Made by a program: the position numbers and the translations under genes. DNA of 32,835 nt, from assembly GCA_017694655.1 (NCBI GenBank), contig JADIMQ010000078.1, positions 1 through 32,835 of the forward strand. The letters run 5' to 3'. The notes beneath the pieces were generated by a model. The model was not told where the DNA came from. It did no database searches and saw only the letters and a list, made by a program, of their open reading frames with translations. Shown here piece after piece: positions 25,567-32,494 of this stretch; positions within the stretch are counted from its first letter, which is position 1, and each line of letters begins with the position of its first letter. The stretch comes from Candidatus Cryptobacteroides merdigallinarum (lineage in GTDB: Bacteria > Bacteroidota > Bacteroidia > Bacteroidales > UBA932).

Positions 25567-26196
25567 TTACGATACCGTCAGGTCGGTGACAATGTATCCG
25601 TCTGCCAGTGATGAAATATCGAAGGCAAAGCGGGACGGGTCAGAAGGTGTCGAGAATACGAAGGAACTGATGGAAAAGCTCGCAGCAGCTCCGTCTTCAG
25701 TATGCATGACAGCTGACAGCAGCTTCTTCCCGTCTCCTGACAGGACTATTTCAAGGGAGGACATCCCCGGAGCGGAAACAGGGGACAAAGAGTAATGCAG
25801 GCTCCCGTCGGACGAGACACCGGAACTTTCAACAGAAAAAGCCTTGTCGAAATCTTTCAGGAGTACGGCCGGATTGACCGTATAGTCCGGATTTTCCGGG
25901 TCGCAGGTCTCCACTACCACTTCCATCGCTGCACGGTCCACAGTCCAGCGGGTCTTTCCGTCGCAATATACCTCAAGTCCGTCACCGCTTATCAGGTATG
26001 ACTCCCCCTGCATGGCAACGGTCCCTTCGCCCTTAACCCTGGCCCTTCCGTCATCTATCAGGTAAGAATACCCGAAATCCACGGCGGAAGAAGCCACCGC
26101 CCCGACGAATCTCTCCAGGACGGCATCCGGGCTCTCCGCCTGAAGACGGCCGGAGAAACAGATGAGTGCGGCAAAGCAGATCAATATCCTGTCCAT
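25567..26196 (-). CDS. LolA-like outer membrane lipoprotein carrier protein
   Basis: Periplasmic protein of 209 residues with signal MDRILICFAALICFSGRLQA and cleavage before ESPDA. The mature part has the LolA-type beta barrel pattern: SYLIDDGRARVKGEGTVAMQ, then DGLEVYCDGKTRWTVDR, then VVETCDPENPDYTVNPAVLL, and a C-terminal FSISSFVFSTP with DPSRFAFDISSL. LolA carries lipoproteins from the inner to the outer membrane; sequence identity in Bacteroidetes is low, so I rest on the pattern and the ftsK neighbour. It follows ftsK after 33 bases on the same strand. The convergent lemA operon ends 61 bases away. Confidence 0.8.
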   Translation of the reverse strand: MDRILICFAALICFSGRLQAESPDAVLERFVGAVASSAVDFGYSYLIDDGRARVKGEGTVAMQGESYLISGDGLEVYCDGKTRWTVDRAAMEVVVETCDPENPDYTVNPAVLLKDFDKAFSVESSGVSSDGSLHYSLSPVSAPGMSSLEIVLSGDGKKLLSAVMHTEDGAAASFSISSFVFSTPSDPSRFAFDISSLADGYIVTDLTVS

Positions 26197-26229
26197 AAAA
26201 GTTCCATTTCTTACTGCATACAGGCAGCA

Positions 26230-28773
26230 TCACTGCCCCATGAAAGACTTCAGGATAGGCTCGAGTTCAGCCAGGTCCTGTACGAGCACCTGACGCGGCT
26301 TGGAACCTTCCTGCGGGCCCACTATGCCGGCAGCCTCGAGCTGGTCCATTATTTTCCCGGCTCTGGCATAGCCCACGGCAAGCTTGCGCTGCAGGTCAGA
26401 GGTAGAGCCTTTCTGGGTCGTGACAACAAGCTTGGAAGCCTCCTCGAACATGTCGTCGAGGTTCTGCATGTCTATCATGCCGCCACCGGAGCCCTCCTCC
26501 GAAGAGTTGACGGGAGGAAGATAGTAAGGTGTGTTGTAGCTCTTCCTGTAGCCTGTCTGGGAGGCTATGAAGCCGGTCACGGCACTTATTTCCTTCTGGC
26601 CTATCAGAGCGCACTGCACCCTCTCGGAGTCTATGCCGGAATAGTATATCATGTCACCCTTGCCGATGAGCCTCTCCGCCCCCGGGGAATCTATGATAGT
26701 CGAAGAATCCACCCTTGTGGATACCCTGAAGGCTATCCTTGTAGGGAAGTTGGTCTTGATGAGGCCAGTGATGACGTCCACAGACGGCCGCTGCGTGGCT
26801 ATTATCACATGGATGCCGGCCGCCCTGCCCTTCTGCGCCAGACGGATGATGGATGTAGTTATGCTCTTGGCCATGTTCTTGGAGTTTCCGCCCATCCCGC
26901 TTGTCATTATCAGGTCGGCGTACTCGTCTATTATCACGACGATATAAGGCATATAATGGTGCCCCTCCGTCGGGAGAAGGTACCTGTCGCGGTATTTGTC
27001 GTTGTAAAGCTTCACGTCGTTCACCACGGCCTTGCTGAAGAGCATGTACCTGTTGTCCATCTCTATACAGAGGGACCGCAGTATCTGCTCGGCCTGGTCC
27101 GCGCTCTTGACGATGGACCTTTCCGCCTCCTCCTTCTCGTCCGCCGCGTCCGGAAGCACAGCGAGGTAGTGTTTCAGCAGACGTGAATACACTGTGAACT
27201 CGACCATCTTCGGGTCTATGAACACGAACTTCAGCTCCGACGGGTGCTTGGCGTACAGGAGTGAAGACACTATTACATTGAGGCCAACGGACTTGCCCTG
27301 CTTTGTTGCTCCGGCCACGAGGAGGTGAGGAGCATCCGCAAGGTCGAAGACCTTCACTTTCTGGGTGATCGTATAGCCTATGGCCACCGGCAGTTCCGCC
27401 TTGCTCTTCCTGAAGGCGTCATCGTTCAGCATGGACTTGAGAGGTACGATGGAAGCCCTGTCGTTGGCAACCTCTATACCCACGGAGTCGGAAAGCCTGA
27501 CGACCCTGACACCCTTGGCATTCAGGGACATGGCGATATCCTGCTCGAGATTCTTTATAGCCGATATCTTCACTCCGGGAGCCGGGACGACCTTGTACAG
27601 GGTGACTGTCGGGCCCACACAGGCAGTGACCCTCTCGACCTGTATCTTGTAGCTGAGGAGGGTCGCCCTTATCTTGTTGTTGTTGCGCTCGAGTTCTTCG
27701 GAAGCGACTTCGTGCCGGCCTGAAGCATAGTCGTCAAGCAGGTCAAGGGAAGGGAACTCATATTTCTCCAGTTCTTCACGGACATCTATCCGGGGCAGGT
27801 CCCTGGTAACCTTTGTGGAGTATCCGTCGCCCTTTATCACCTCGAGTCCGGCACCGGCTTCCGGGGCTGTCCCTGCGGCCGGAGGTACTACGGGGCCCGC
27901 CTTCCTGACCGCTTCAGGCCTGGAGACATTGAACGGGACGGTATCTGCCGCAGAAGGAGTGTCCTCCTGGACGGCCCTGGCCGGGGCCTCATCCTCTTCA
28001 GGTTGCCCGAGCCCGGCGGATTCACCGGAAGACCCGTCGTCATAAGGCTCCAGGTCATATCCGTCAGCTTCAGCCCCTGCCTCTTCCTCAGGGACGCCTG
28101 CCTCCTCCGCAGGCTGGACTCCCCTGCGCTCCCCTATCCCGGAAAGCCAGGCGGAGAACCTCCCGCTTACAAGCAGGAGCCAGAGGACAAGGAATATCAG
28201 GAGGATAATGCACGACACAATCTTTCCTGTCAGGTTCTCTAGACCAGCCACCAGCACTGCGCCGCAATCCCCGCCGAGACCTCCCCCGAATGCGGAGCCA
28301 GCCCCGGCAATGTCCGAGATAAAGGCAAGAAGCAGGGAAAACACGAACGCCCCGGAGACAGATACAAGGAGGGCCCTCATTATACCTATATCCTTTCTTC
28401 CGGAAAAGAGACGGACAGAGTATGCCCCCAGCAGATATACGATGGCGAAACTTCCCAGGCCGAAGCAGCCGGAACAGAGGAACAGGGCCCAGCGATAGCC
28501 AAGCTTCCCGGCCATGTTGCTGACAGACACGGTCTTGTCCATCATGTCCGGATCCGACAGCAGGCTCTGGTCCGCCTTCCATGTAAAGAGGTAGGAGAGA
28601 AGGGCGATGAAGGTGAACACGGCAAAGGCACCGACAAGGAGCCCGGACACTTTCCGCAGGAGCCTCTTCTTGTCATCGTCGAGTCCTGCCAGGTATGCTG
28701 CAAGGCGTCTTGCCGGTTTCCCGGAGGTTTTTTTTTCAGGTTTCTTCTCTATTTTCTTCTTCTGCTGTACCAT
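26230..28773 (-). CDS. ftsK: DNA translocase FtsK
   Basis: Septum-located pump that moves and decatenates chromosome ends at division. The 847-residue protein has four N-terminal membrane helices (about 44-63, 94-119, 133-152, 184-202), a short acidic linker (about 215-320; SpoIIIE-like rather than long), and the motor. In the motor, Walker A is GATKQGKS (488-495), Walker B with DEYAD is at 616-620, and QRPSVDVITGLIKTNFPTR follows. A C-terminal gamma winged-helix domain (about 785-847) should read KOPS-like sequences. It lies between DUF4290 (15 bases) and a lolA gene, a standard Bacteroidetes order. Confidence 0.96.
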   Translation of the reverse strand: MVQQKKKIEKKPEKKTSGKPARRLAAYLAGLDDDKKRLLRKVSGLLVGAFAVFTFIALLSYLFTWKADQSLLSDPDMMDKTVSVSNMAGKLGYRWALFLCSGCFGLGSFAIVYLLGAYSVRLFSGRKDIGIMRALLVSVSGAFVFSLLLAFISDIAGAGSAFGGGLGGDCGAVLVAGLENLTGKIVSCIILLIFLVLWLLLVSGRFSAWLSGIGERRGVQPAEEAGVPEEEAGAEADGYDLEPYDDGSSGESAGLGQPEEDEAPARAVQEDTPSAADTVPFNVSRPEAVRKAGPVVPPAAGTAPEAGAGLEVIKGDGYSTKVTRDLPRIDVREELEKYEFPSLDLLDDYASGRHEVASEELERNNNKIRATLLSYKIQVERVTACVGPTVTLYKVVPAPGVKISAIKNLEQDIAMSLNAKGVRVVRLSDSVGIEVANDRASIVPLKSMLNDDAFRKSKAELPVAIGYTITQKVKVFDLADAPHLLVAGATKQGKSVGLNVIVSSLLYAKHPSELKFVFIDPKMVEFTVYSRLLKHYLAVLPDAADEKEEAERSIVKSADQAEQILRSLCIEMDNRYMLFSKAVVNDVKLYNDKYRDRYLLPTEGHHYMPYIVVIIDEYADLIMTSGMGGNSKNMAKSITTSIIRLAQKGRAAGIHVIIATQRPSVDVITGLIKTNFPTRIAFRVSTRVDSSTIIDSPGAERLIGKGDMIYYSGIDSERVQCALIGQKEISAVTGFIASQTGYRKSYNTPYYLPPVNSSEEGSGGGMIDMQNLDDMFEEASKLVVTTQKGSTSDLQRKLAVGYARAGKIMDQLEAAGIVGPQEGSKPRQVLVQDLAELEPILKSFMGQ

Positions 28774-28788
28774 TTCCCGAGGCTGCCC

Positions 28789-29463
28789 CTATTTCCTGTT
28801 GTTCTTCATCCGGCCGTTCTTCATCCGCATCATGTTCTTGGCTTTCTGCTGGCCGTTCCCTGGCCGCCCGTAATAGTAGTCCGGCTGGAGTTTCGACAGG
28901 TGCATACCCTCCGGGATGGTGATGCGTCCATCGGAAAGCTTCACTAAGTCACTGAAGATGGTCTCGTCCGAGACACTGTCCTTGTTCCAGATAAGATACT
29001 GCTGCCTCATGTAGACGGCCACGGCCCTGATCATGGCGTTCTTCATCTCCCCGTCCTCCTTCGAGGCGACAAGGTCGATGATGTTCTCGATGTTGCGCCC
29101 GTAGTGGGCGATCTTCACTGGCTTTCTCTTTACAGGGATCTCGACAGGAGGGGTGTAGAGCTCCTCCGGTTTAGGCGCAGGATACGGTGAATCCACATCG
29201 AGGTCGAAGCCTGAAATTATGTACATGTGGTCCCACAGCTTGTGCTCATAGTCCTCCTGCAGGTGGACCTGGGGATTGATTGTCTCCATGACACTGATGA
29301 CGGCACGGGCCTGACGGTTCCGCTCCTCCCTGTCCGGGATTGATTTCACATATTCTATCATCTTCTGGACATTGCGTCCATATTCCGGAAGCTGCAGCCT
29401 GCGTTTCTGGGTGTTGTACATCAGCATCGTCTTTGCGTCCTTGTTCTCTTCCCCGTTTTCCAT
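28789..29463 (-). CDS. DUF4290 family protein
   Basis: A 224-residue cytosolic protein of the Bacteroidetes DUF4290 family: YNTQKRRLQLPEYGRNVQKM is the usual start region, repeated in weaker form at KIAHYGRNIENIIDLVASKE, and LWDHMYIISGFDLDVDSPYP lies between. The C-terminus is basic and Met-rich (MMRMKNGRMKNNRK). Possible starts are ATG at 29463 (MENGEE), 29502, and the Met of MLMYNTQ further in; the longer frame back to 29793 is only upstream noncoding sequence. Function is unknown; it is a constant partner of ftsK. The transcript starts at the promoter at 29556-29586. Confidence 0.8.
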   Translation of the reverse strand: MENGEENKDAKTMLMYNTQKRRLQLPEYGRNVQKMIEYVKSIPDREERNRQARAVISVMETINPQVHLQEDYEHKLWDHMYIISGFDLDVDSPYPAPKPEELYTPPVEIPVKRKPVKIAHYGRNIENIIDLVASKEDGEMKNAMIRAVAVYMRQQYLIWNKDSVSDETIFSDLVKLSDGRITIPEGMHLSKLQPDYYYGRPGNGQQKAKNMMRMKNGRMKNNRK

Positions 29464-29555
29464 CTTTTCCTGTTTTTCTGTTCCTAAAAATTTCCGGGAC
29501 ATCCCGTCCGGCGGTACAGGCCTTACCCATTGGCAATGCCTGGCACACCAGCCCA

Positions 29556-29586
29556 CAAATATACGCAGAAGCCGAGAGCAAAGCAA
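29556..29586 (-). promoter_or_regulatory. Bacteroidales-type promoter for DUF4290-ftsK-lolA
   Basis: Minus-strand TTG (29586-29584), 20-base spacer, then TATATTTG (29563-29556), an exact TAnnTTTG box. Transcription would start near 29550, leaving about 86 bases before the preferred ATG at 29463. The -7 box is part of a 16-base repeat (see the repeat entry), so the second copy may act as another box or binding site. Confidence 0.7.
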
Positions 29587-29663
29587 ATTAAATTTTCTTT
29601 GCCGAGGCGCAACAGTATAGGCAACAGTATATGCAGCCGCCAGGCTGAATATACGCAGAAGCC
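29558..29663. repeat. Direct repeats in the DUF4290/lysO intergenic region
   Basis: The 311-base gap between the DUF4290 start and lysO has no gene. AATATACGCAGAAGCC occurs at 29558-29573 and again at 29648-29663, exact over 16 bases and 90 bases apart. Between them GCAACAGTATA repeats in tandem at 29609-29619 and 29621-29631 (12-base period). The first long copy overlaps the DUF4290 promoter -7 box. They may be regulator sites for the divergent ftsK and lysO units, or decayed repeat sequence. Confidence 0.6.
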
Positions 29664-29745
29664 TCCGGATATTGTACGGGCAAGTCCGCCGGCTCCGGGC
29701 CCGGGACTTCTCCGGAGAGGCTCCCGCAGGTAAAAAAAATAAGAC

Positions 29746-29753
29746 TATATTTG
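29746..29753 (+). promoter_or_regulatory. Putative -7 box for lysO
   Basis: TATATTTG matches TAnnTTTG exactly, 21 bases before the lysO ATG at 29775. There is no TTG at the -33 position. It follows an A8 run and faces away from the DUF4290 promoter, which makes this gap a divergent regulatory region. Confidence 0.45.
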
Positions 29754-29774
29754 CGGGCCAATCACGATTTTGAT

Positions 29775-30098
29775 ATGTTCTACATCCTTTCAATAATGTT
29801 CGCGGGTGTCCTGGCCGGATACCTCCTGCGGAAAGTCAAGCCGGTAACCATGATAGGCAGATCCGGTTTCATCAGTTTCCTGATATGGACAATGCTCTTC
29901 ATCCTCGGGGCGGAACTCGGCTCCGGAGAGGATTTTCTCGGCAGCCTCTACAAGCTCGGAGGCCAGGCTCTCGTATTTGCCCTCGCAGGCATTTGCGGAA
30001 GTGTCGCCGCGGCTGTCCTGGTGCAGAGATTACTGTTCAGGACAGGGAAATGCGGAGACGCGGCAGGAAAAGACGGAAATGACGTGAATAAATTCTGA
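29775..30098 (+). CDS. lysO: LysO lysine exporter, N-terminal half (split gene)
   Basis: A 107-residue membrane protein with three or four hydrophobic segments: ILSIMFAGVLAGYLLRK, GFISFLIWTMLFILGAEL, and a longer VFALAGICGSVAAAVLVQRL. It corresponds to the first part of LysO (YbjE/DUF340), the exporter of lysine, which is a single gene of about 300 residues in enterobacteria. ATG at 29775 (MFYILSIMF) is preferred to the TTG at 29751. The rest of the protein is the next gene, 6 bases downstream in another frame. The tail (GKCGDAAGKDGNDVNKF) is soluble and not conserved. Confidence 0.78.
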   Translation: MFYILSIMFAGVLAGYLLRKVKPVTMIGRSGFISFLIWTMLFILGAELGSGEDFLGSLYKLGGQALVFALAGICGSVAAAVLVQRLLFRTGKCGDAAGKDGNDVNKF

Positions 30099-30104
30099 TA
30101 CTGT

Positions 30105-30725
30105 ATGAAAGGTACCCTCATTGTACTTGGATTCTTCGTGGCCGGATGCATCGCCGGGCAGCTCGGCATCCTCCCTCCCGGCCTGGGCGACGGGAATATC
30201 GCCCTTTATGTCCTGTATGTGCTCATGTTCTCGGTAGGGCTGGGCATCGGCAGCAACCCTGACCTCAAGAAAATACTGAAGAGCCTGGACATACGGCTCC
30301 TTGCCCTTCCTTTAGCGAGCACACTCGGGACGCTCGCGTGTTCTGCCGCCGTCAGCATCTTCATAAAAGGTTGGGGACTGTCCGACTGCCTTGCGGTAGG
30401 TAGCGGGATGGGCTATTACTCCCTGTCCTCCATCCTCATATCCCAGTACAAGGAGGTTTCCCTCGGGGCGCAGCTCGCGGCGGAGCTCGGGACCATCGCA
30501 CTTCTGTCGAACGTATTCAGGGAAATATTCACCCTCATAGGCACCCCGTTCATGGCGAGGAAGTTCGGGCCGTTCGCCCCTATAGCCTCTGCCGGGGCCA
30601 CAGCCATGGATGTGTGCCTGCCGGTGATCCTGAAATATACCGGAAATTCCATGCTTCCGGCTGCCGTAGTCAGCGGGATTGTATCGGATTTCAGTGTCCC
30701 CTTCCTGGTGACCCTGTTCTGCTGA
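30105..30725 (+). CDS. lysO: LysO lysine exporter, C-terminal half (split gene)
   Basis: A 206-residue membrane protein with the conserved part of LysO: VLMFSVGLGIGSNPDL, ALPLASTLGTLACSA, the LAVGSGMGYYSLSSILIS motif, QLAAELGTIALLSNVFREI, and ASAGATAMDVCLPVI. It has its own ATG (MKGTLIVLGFF) and no fused remainder, so the two halves are made separately and would assemble in the membrane. This two-gene form is common in Bacteroidetes and is not by itself a frameshift. A small hairpin (TGCCG-GGAT-CGGCA, 30735-30748) follows but has no T-run. Confidence 0.85.
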   Translation: MKGTLIVLGFFVAGCIAGQLGILPPGLGDGNIALYVLYVLMFSVGLGIGSNPDLKKILKSLDIRLLALPLASTLGTLACSAAVSIFIKGWGLSDCLAVGSGMGYYSLSSILISQYKEVSLGAQLAAELGTIALLSNVFREIFTLIGTPFMARKFGPFAPIASAGATAMDVCLPVILKYTGNSMLPAAVVSGIVSDFSVPFLVTLFC

Positions 30726-30771
30726 AACCGGGAATGCCGGGATCGGCACTGCTGCACATTTATGCAATTTC

Positions 30772-30850
30772 GAGGATAAAAAAAGGGTGAAAGAATCAGC
30801 GTTTTTGACGACAAGAAAGAGAGTGTCTTCTTGGTTAAACTTAAATCTTC
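30772..30850. repeat. Repeat patch at left edge of AT-rich island
   Basis: Two segments are shared with the right end of the window. GAGGATAAAAAAAG (30772-30785) is identical to 32447-32460 next to the tRNA-Phe terminator. The stretch 30812-30850 aligns without gaps to 32616-32654 at 32 of 39 positions, with GGTTAAACTTAAAT exact in both. A further stretch, 30797-30824, resembles 32436-32465. All are in the same orientation. The patch starts 47 bases after lysO and ends one base before the stop of the first island gene. Confidence 0.65.
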
Positions 30851-30851
30851 T

Positions 30852-31148
30852 TTACACTAATATCCCAGTCTTCAAAATATCTGCATATAAAGGATTGTTC
30901 TTGTCCTCTGTAAGCAATACTGGTTCTATCAGATAGCTGACCTTTCTGCCCAACTTCCAAAGCAAAGGGGTGTCTTCAAAATAGTCGTCACTAAGCCTGT
31001 CAACCACAACAGCAATGTCAATATCACTTTCTTCTGTATAATTGCCCTTGCTGTATGACCCGTAGAGGTAAAGAGCCTTTACAGGCATATTCTCCATAAG
31101 CACCTTTTTATATTCCTGTGCCAGTTTTATAGCCTGCTCTTTATCCAT
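30852..31148 (-). CDS. Minimal nucleotidyltransferase (MNT) domain protein
   Basis: A 98-residue protein of the polymerase-beta-like MNT family, the usual antitoxin of HEPN-MNT pairs, which adds AMP to the HEPN partner. Active-site pattern GSX10DXD is intact: GSYSKGNYTEESDIDIAVVV. It lacks the other domains of larger nucleotidyltransferases. Its start overlaps the end of the HEPN gene upstream by 22 bases, so it was translated with that gene. The gene is AT-rich compared with the chromosomal part of the window. Its partner is frameshifted (31127-31517). Confidence 0.85.
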   Translation of the reverse strand: MDKEQAIKLAQEYKKVLMENMPVKALYLYGSYSKGNYTEESDIDIAVVVDRLSDDYFEDTPLLWKLGRKVSYLIEPVLLTEDKNNPLYADILKTGILV

Positions 31149-31517
31149 AACCTTAATTCATCTGTTTGTTTCACCAACTCTTTGCATCTTTCTTCTGTCA
31201 AGGTCTTCATCAACCTATCCTTATATAACGGGGATCTTGCCTCAATGTTCAATGGTTCAAGGGAATCTATAAAATCCAACTGCTCCTCTGAAAGTTCATA
31301 TGTCAAGCCTGACTTTGCAGCAAGCCTTGACAGGTGATGTATCTTCAATGGATGTTCTTCCAGCACTTTACTCCAATATGCCTTGAGTGCCTTTTCTATG
31401 ACCTGGTGGCACATGAAGCCCACATAGAGGAATCTTTTGGTTTCAAGCATAGCCTGGGCAGTATCAAAGTCATAACCTGCCAGTTCTACCCAATATTTTT
31501 ACCTTATCCTGCTGCAT
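31127..31517 (-). pseudogene. HEPN domain protein, frameshifted near its start
   Basis: HEPN-family gene of the toxin type. ATG at 31517 begins MQQDKVK, and after a one-base shift the frame continues YWVELAGYDFDTAQA and then MLETKRFLYVGFMCHQ, KALKAYWSKVLEEHPLKIHH and EARSPLYKDRL. With one A removed from the A5 run (minus-strand bases 31500-31496) the gene would encode an unbroken 129-residue protein, the normal HEPN size. As it stands, translation from 31517 reaches a stop after 15 codons, and the intact frame can start only at internal ATG 31450, giving 107 residues without the first helix. The promoter at 31536-31566 fits a start at 31517. A sequencing error in the A-run cannot be ruled out. 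Confidence 0.8.
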
Positions 31518-31535
31518 GTCAAAATACCCTTTATG

Positions 31536-31566
31536 CAAATATAAACTTTTCTTCACAACCTGCAAT
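31536..31566 (-). promoter_or_regulatory. Bacteroidales-type promoter for HEPN-MNT (first pair)
   Basis: Minus-strand TTG (31566-31564), 20-base spacer, then TATATTTG (31543-31536), an exact TAnnTTTG box. Transcription would start near 31530, about 13 bases before ATG 31517. It sits in the 57-base gap between the two HEPN genes, so the second pair is a separate transcription unit from the first. Confidence 0.65.
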
Positions 31567-31574
31567 TCATATGA

Positions 31575-32000
31575 TTATTCCTTGACTGTGTTGCAACTGT
31601 TTTCAATCAACTCTTTCACTTCCTCAATGAATGCTTCCGCCTTTGTGTAAAGGTCATCCACCATTTCCTTGTCACAATAGACAAAATCATCATAGTCACT
31701 GCTATGTCTTTTTTCAAACAAAGTAGAAAATATCCTGTTTGCTTTTGGGGACAATTTGCCTTTTGATGTAAAATGCAAACCAAGCATTGACCTTACACCA
31801 TGATGTGTCTGAGCTGAAATGTTATTCTTTAGTAGCAATGCCACAGCCGCATAATAACAGGCATAGTATAACCTGTTTACATCTGCATTGAAGCAAGACT
31901 CCTTTTCCATTATCCTTGCTTCCCTCAATGTTTCATAGGCTCTGTCAAGCCTGTAATTTATCAGAGCCTATCTGCTGTCTGCGTCAAATGAGTCTTTCAT
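31575..32000 (-). pseudogene. HEPN domain protein (UPF0332 type) with in-frame TAG near its start
   Basis: HEPN toxin-type gene. From ATG 32000, whose ATGA overlaps the stop of the upstream MNT gene, the frame reads MKDSFDADSR, then TAG at 31970-31968, then continues in the same frame as ALINYRLDRAYETLREAR and IMEKESCFNADVNRLYYA, YYAAVALLLKNN, THHGVRSMLG and FEKRHSSDYDDF, the HEPN core. Without the TAG the product would be about 141 residues. The remaining 117-codon frame could start at TTG 31928 or an internal ATG, losing the first helix. The 5' match to the family across the stop shows it is a nonsense mutation and not a wrong start. Confidence 0.82.
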
Positions 32001-32311
32001 AAAACTATCCCCTCATTTACTACATTGATGTAAAATGGTGTCTTGAATGGTCTGTTATACCACAACTTTTTCAAAGTCACCATTGGGCTGATAATGACAC
32101 CCGTCTGTATTTCAAGGTCATAAAGAGGAGAAGTCACAACTTCTTCATCTTTCAAGGTCAACTTATCCCCGTCAAGAAGAATCAGCAGGTCAATGTCACT
32201 GTCCTCCCTTGCATCTCCCCTTGCCTCTGACCCATAGAGGATAGCCTGGGCTGTAGGGGCAACCCTGTGAACTATCTCCCTTATCTGATTTACTATATGC
32301 TCTCTTCTCAT
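31997..32311 (-). CDS. Minimal nucleotidyltransferase (MNT) domain protein
   Basis: A 104-residue MNT-family protein, second of its kind here and only distantly like the first. GSX10DXD is intact as GSEARGDAREDSDIDLLILL. Its stop codon overlaps the start of the HEPN gene as ATGA, a typical coupled antitoxin-toxin layout with antitoxin first; in the other pair the order is reversed. The partner HEPN gene has a nonsense codon. I see no exact promoter box upstream (32312-32400). Confidence 0.85.
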   Translation of the reverse strand: MRREHIVNQIREIVHRVAPTAQAILYGSEARGDAREDSDIDLLILLDGDKLTLKDEEVVTSPLYDLEIQTGVIISPMVTLKKLWYNRPFKTPFYINVVNEGIVL

Positions 32312-32327
32312 AGCCTTAAAGCATTTA

Positions 32328-32347
32328 TGTTGCTAATATAGCTATTT
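32328..32347. repeat. Short direct repeat around the tRNA-Phe fragment, copy 1
   Basis: TGTTGCTAATATAGCTATTT matches TGTTGTAGATATAGCTATTT at 32662-32681 in 17 of 20 positions, same orientation, 334 bases apart. The two copies bracket the truncated tRNA-Phe and its terminator. Both contain an internal palindrome ATAGCTAT. Confidence 0.5.
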
Positions 32348-32452
32348 TTACTCAATCATCATTCAATAAGACAAATGCACACACAATACCAGTTATAAAT
32401 CTTTTAGCCCCCCTAATCCCATTTCCAAGCCATTTCAGCCGTTTTTGAGGAT

Positions 32453-32484
32453 AAAAAAAGAGAGTCACATTTCTGTAACTCTCT
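32453..32484 (-). terminator. Rho-independent terminator of the tRNA-Phe remnant
   Basis: On the minus strand AGAGAGT (32484-32478) pairs with ACTCTCT (32465-32459), with an inner ACA/TGT pairing, and is followed by a run of seven Ts (32459-32453, sharing the last stem base). It lies 10 bases after the tRNA 3' end, where a tRNA terminator should be, so it was carried along with the tRNA 3' half. Confidence 0.75.
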
Positions 32485-32494
32485 GATTCTGAAG

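Noticed and set aside
29464..29793. N-terminal extension of DUF4290 containing repeated RLLRIF
   Set aside because: The repeat in the translation is only the 16-base intergenic DNA repeat read in frame; the promoter for the gene lies inside this stretch.
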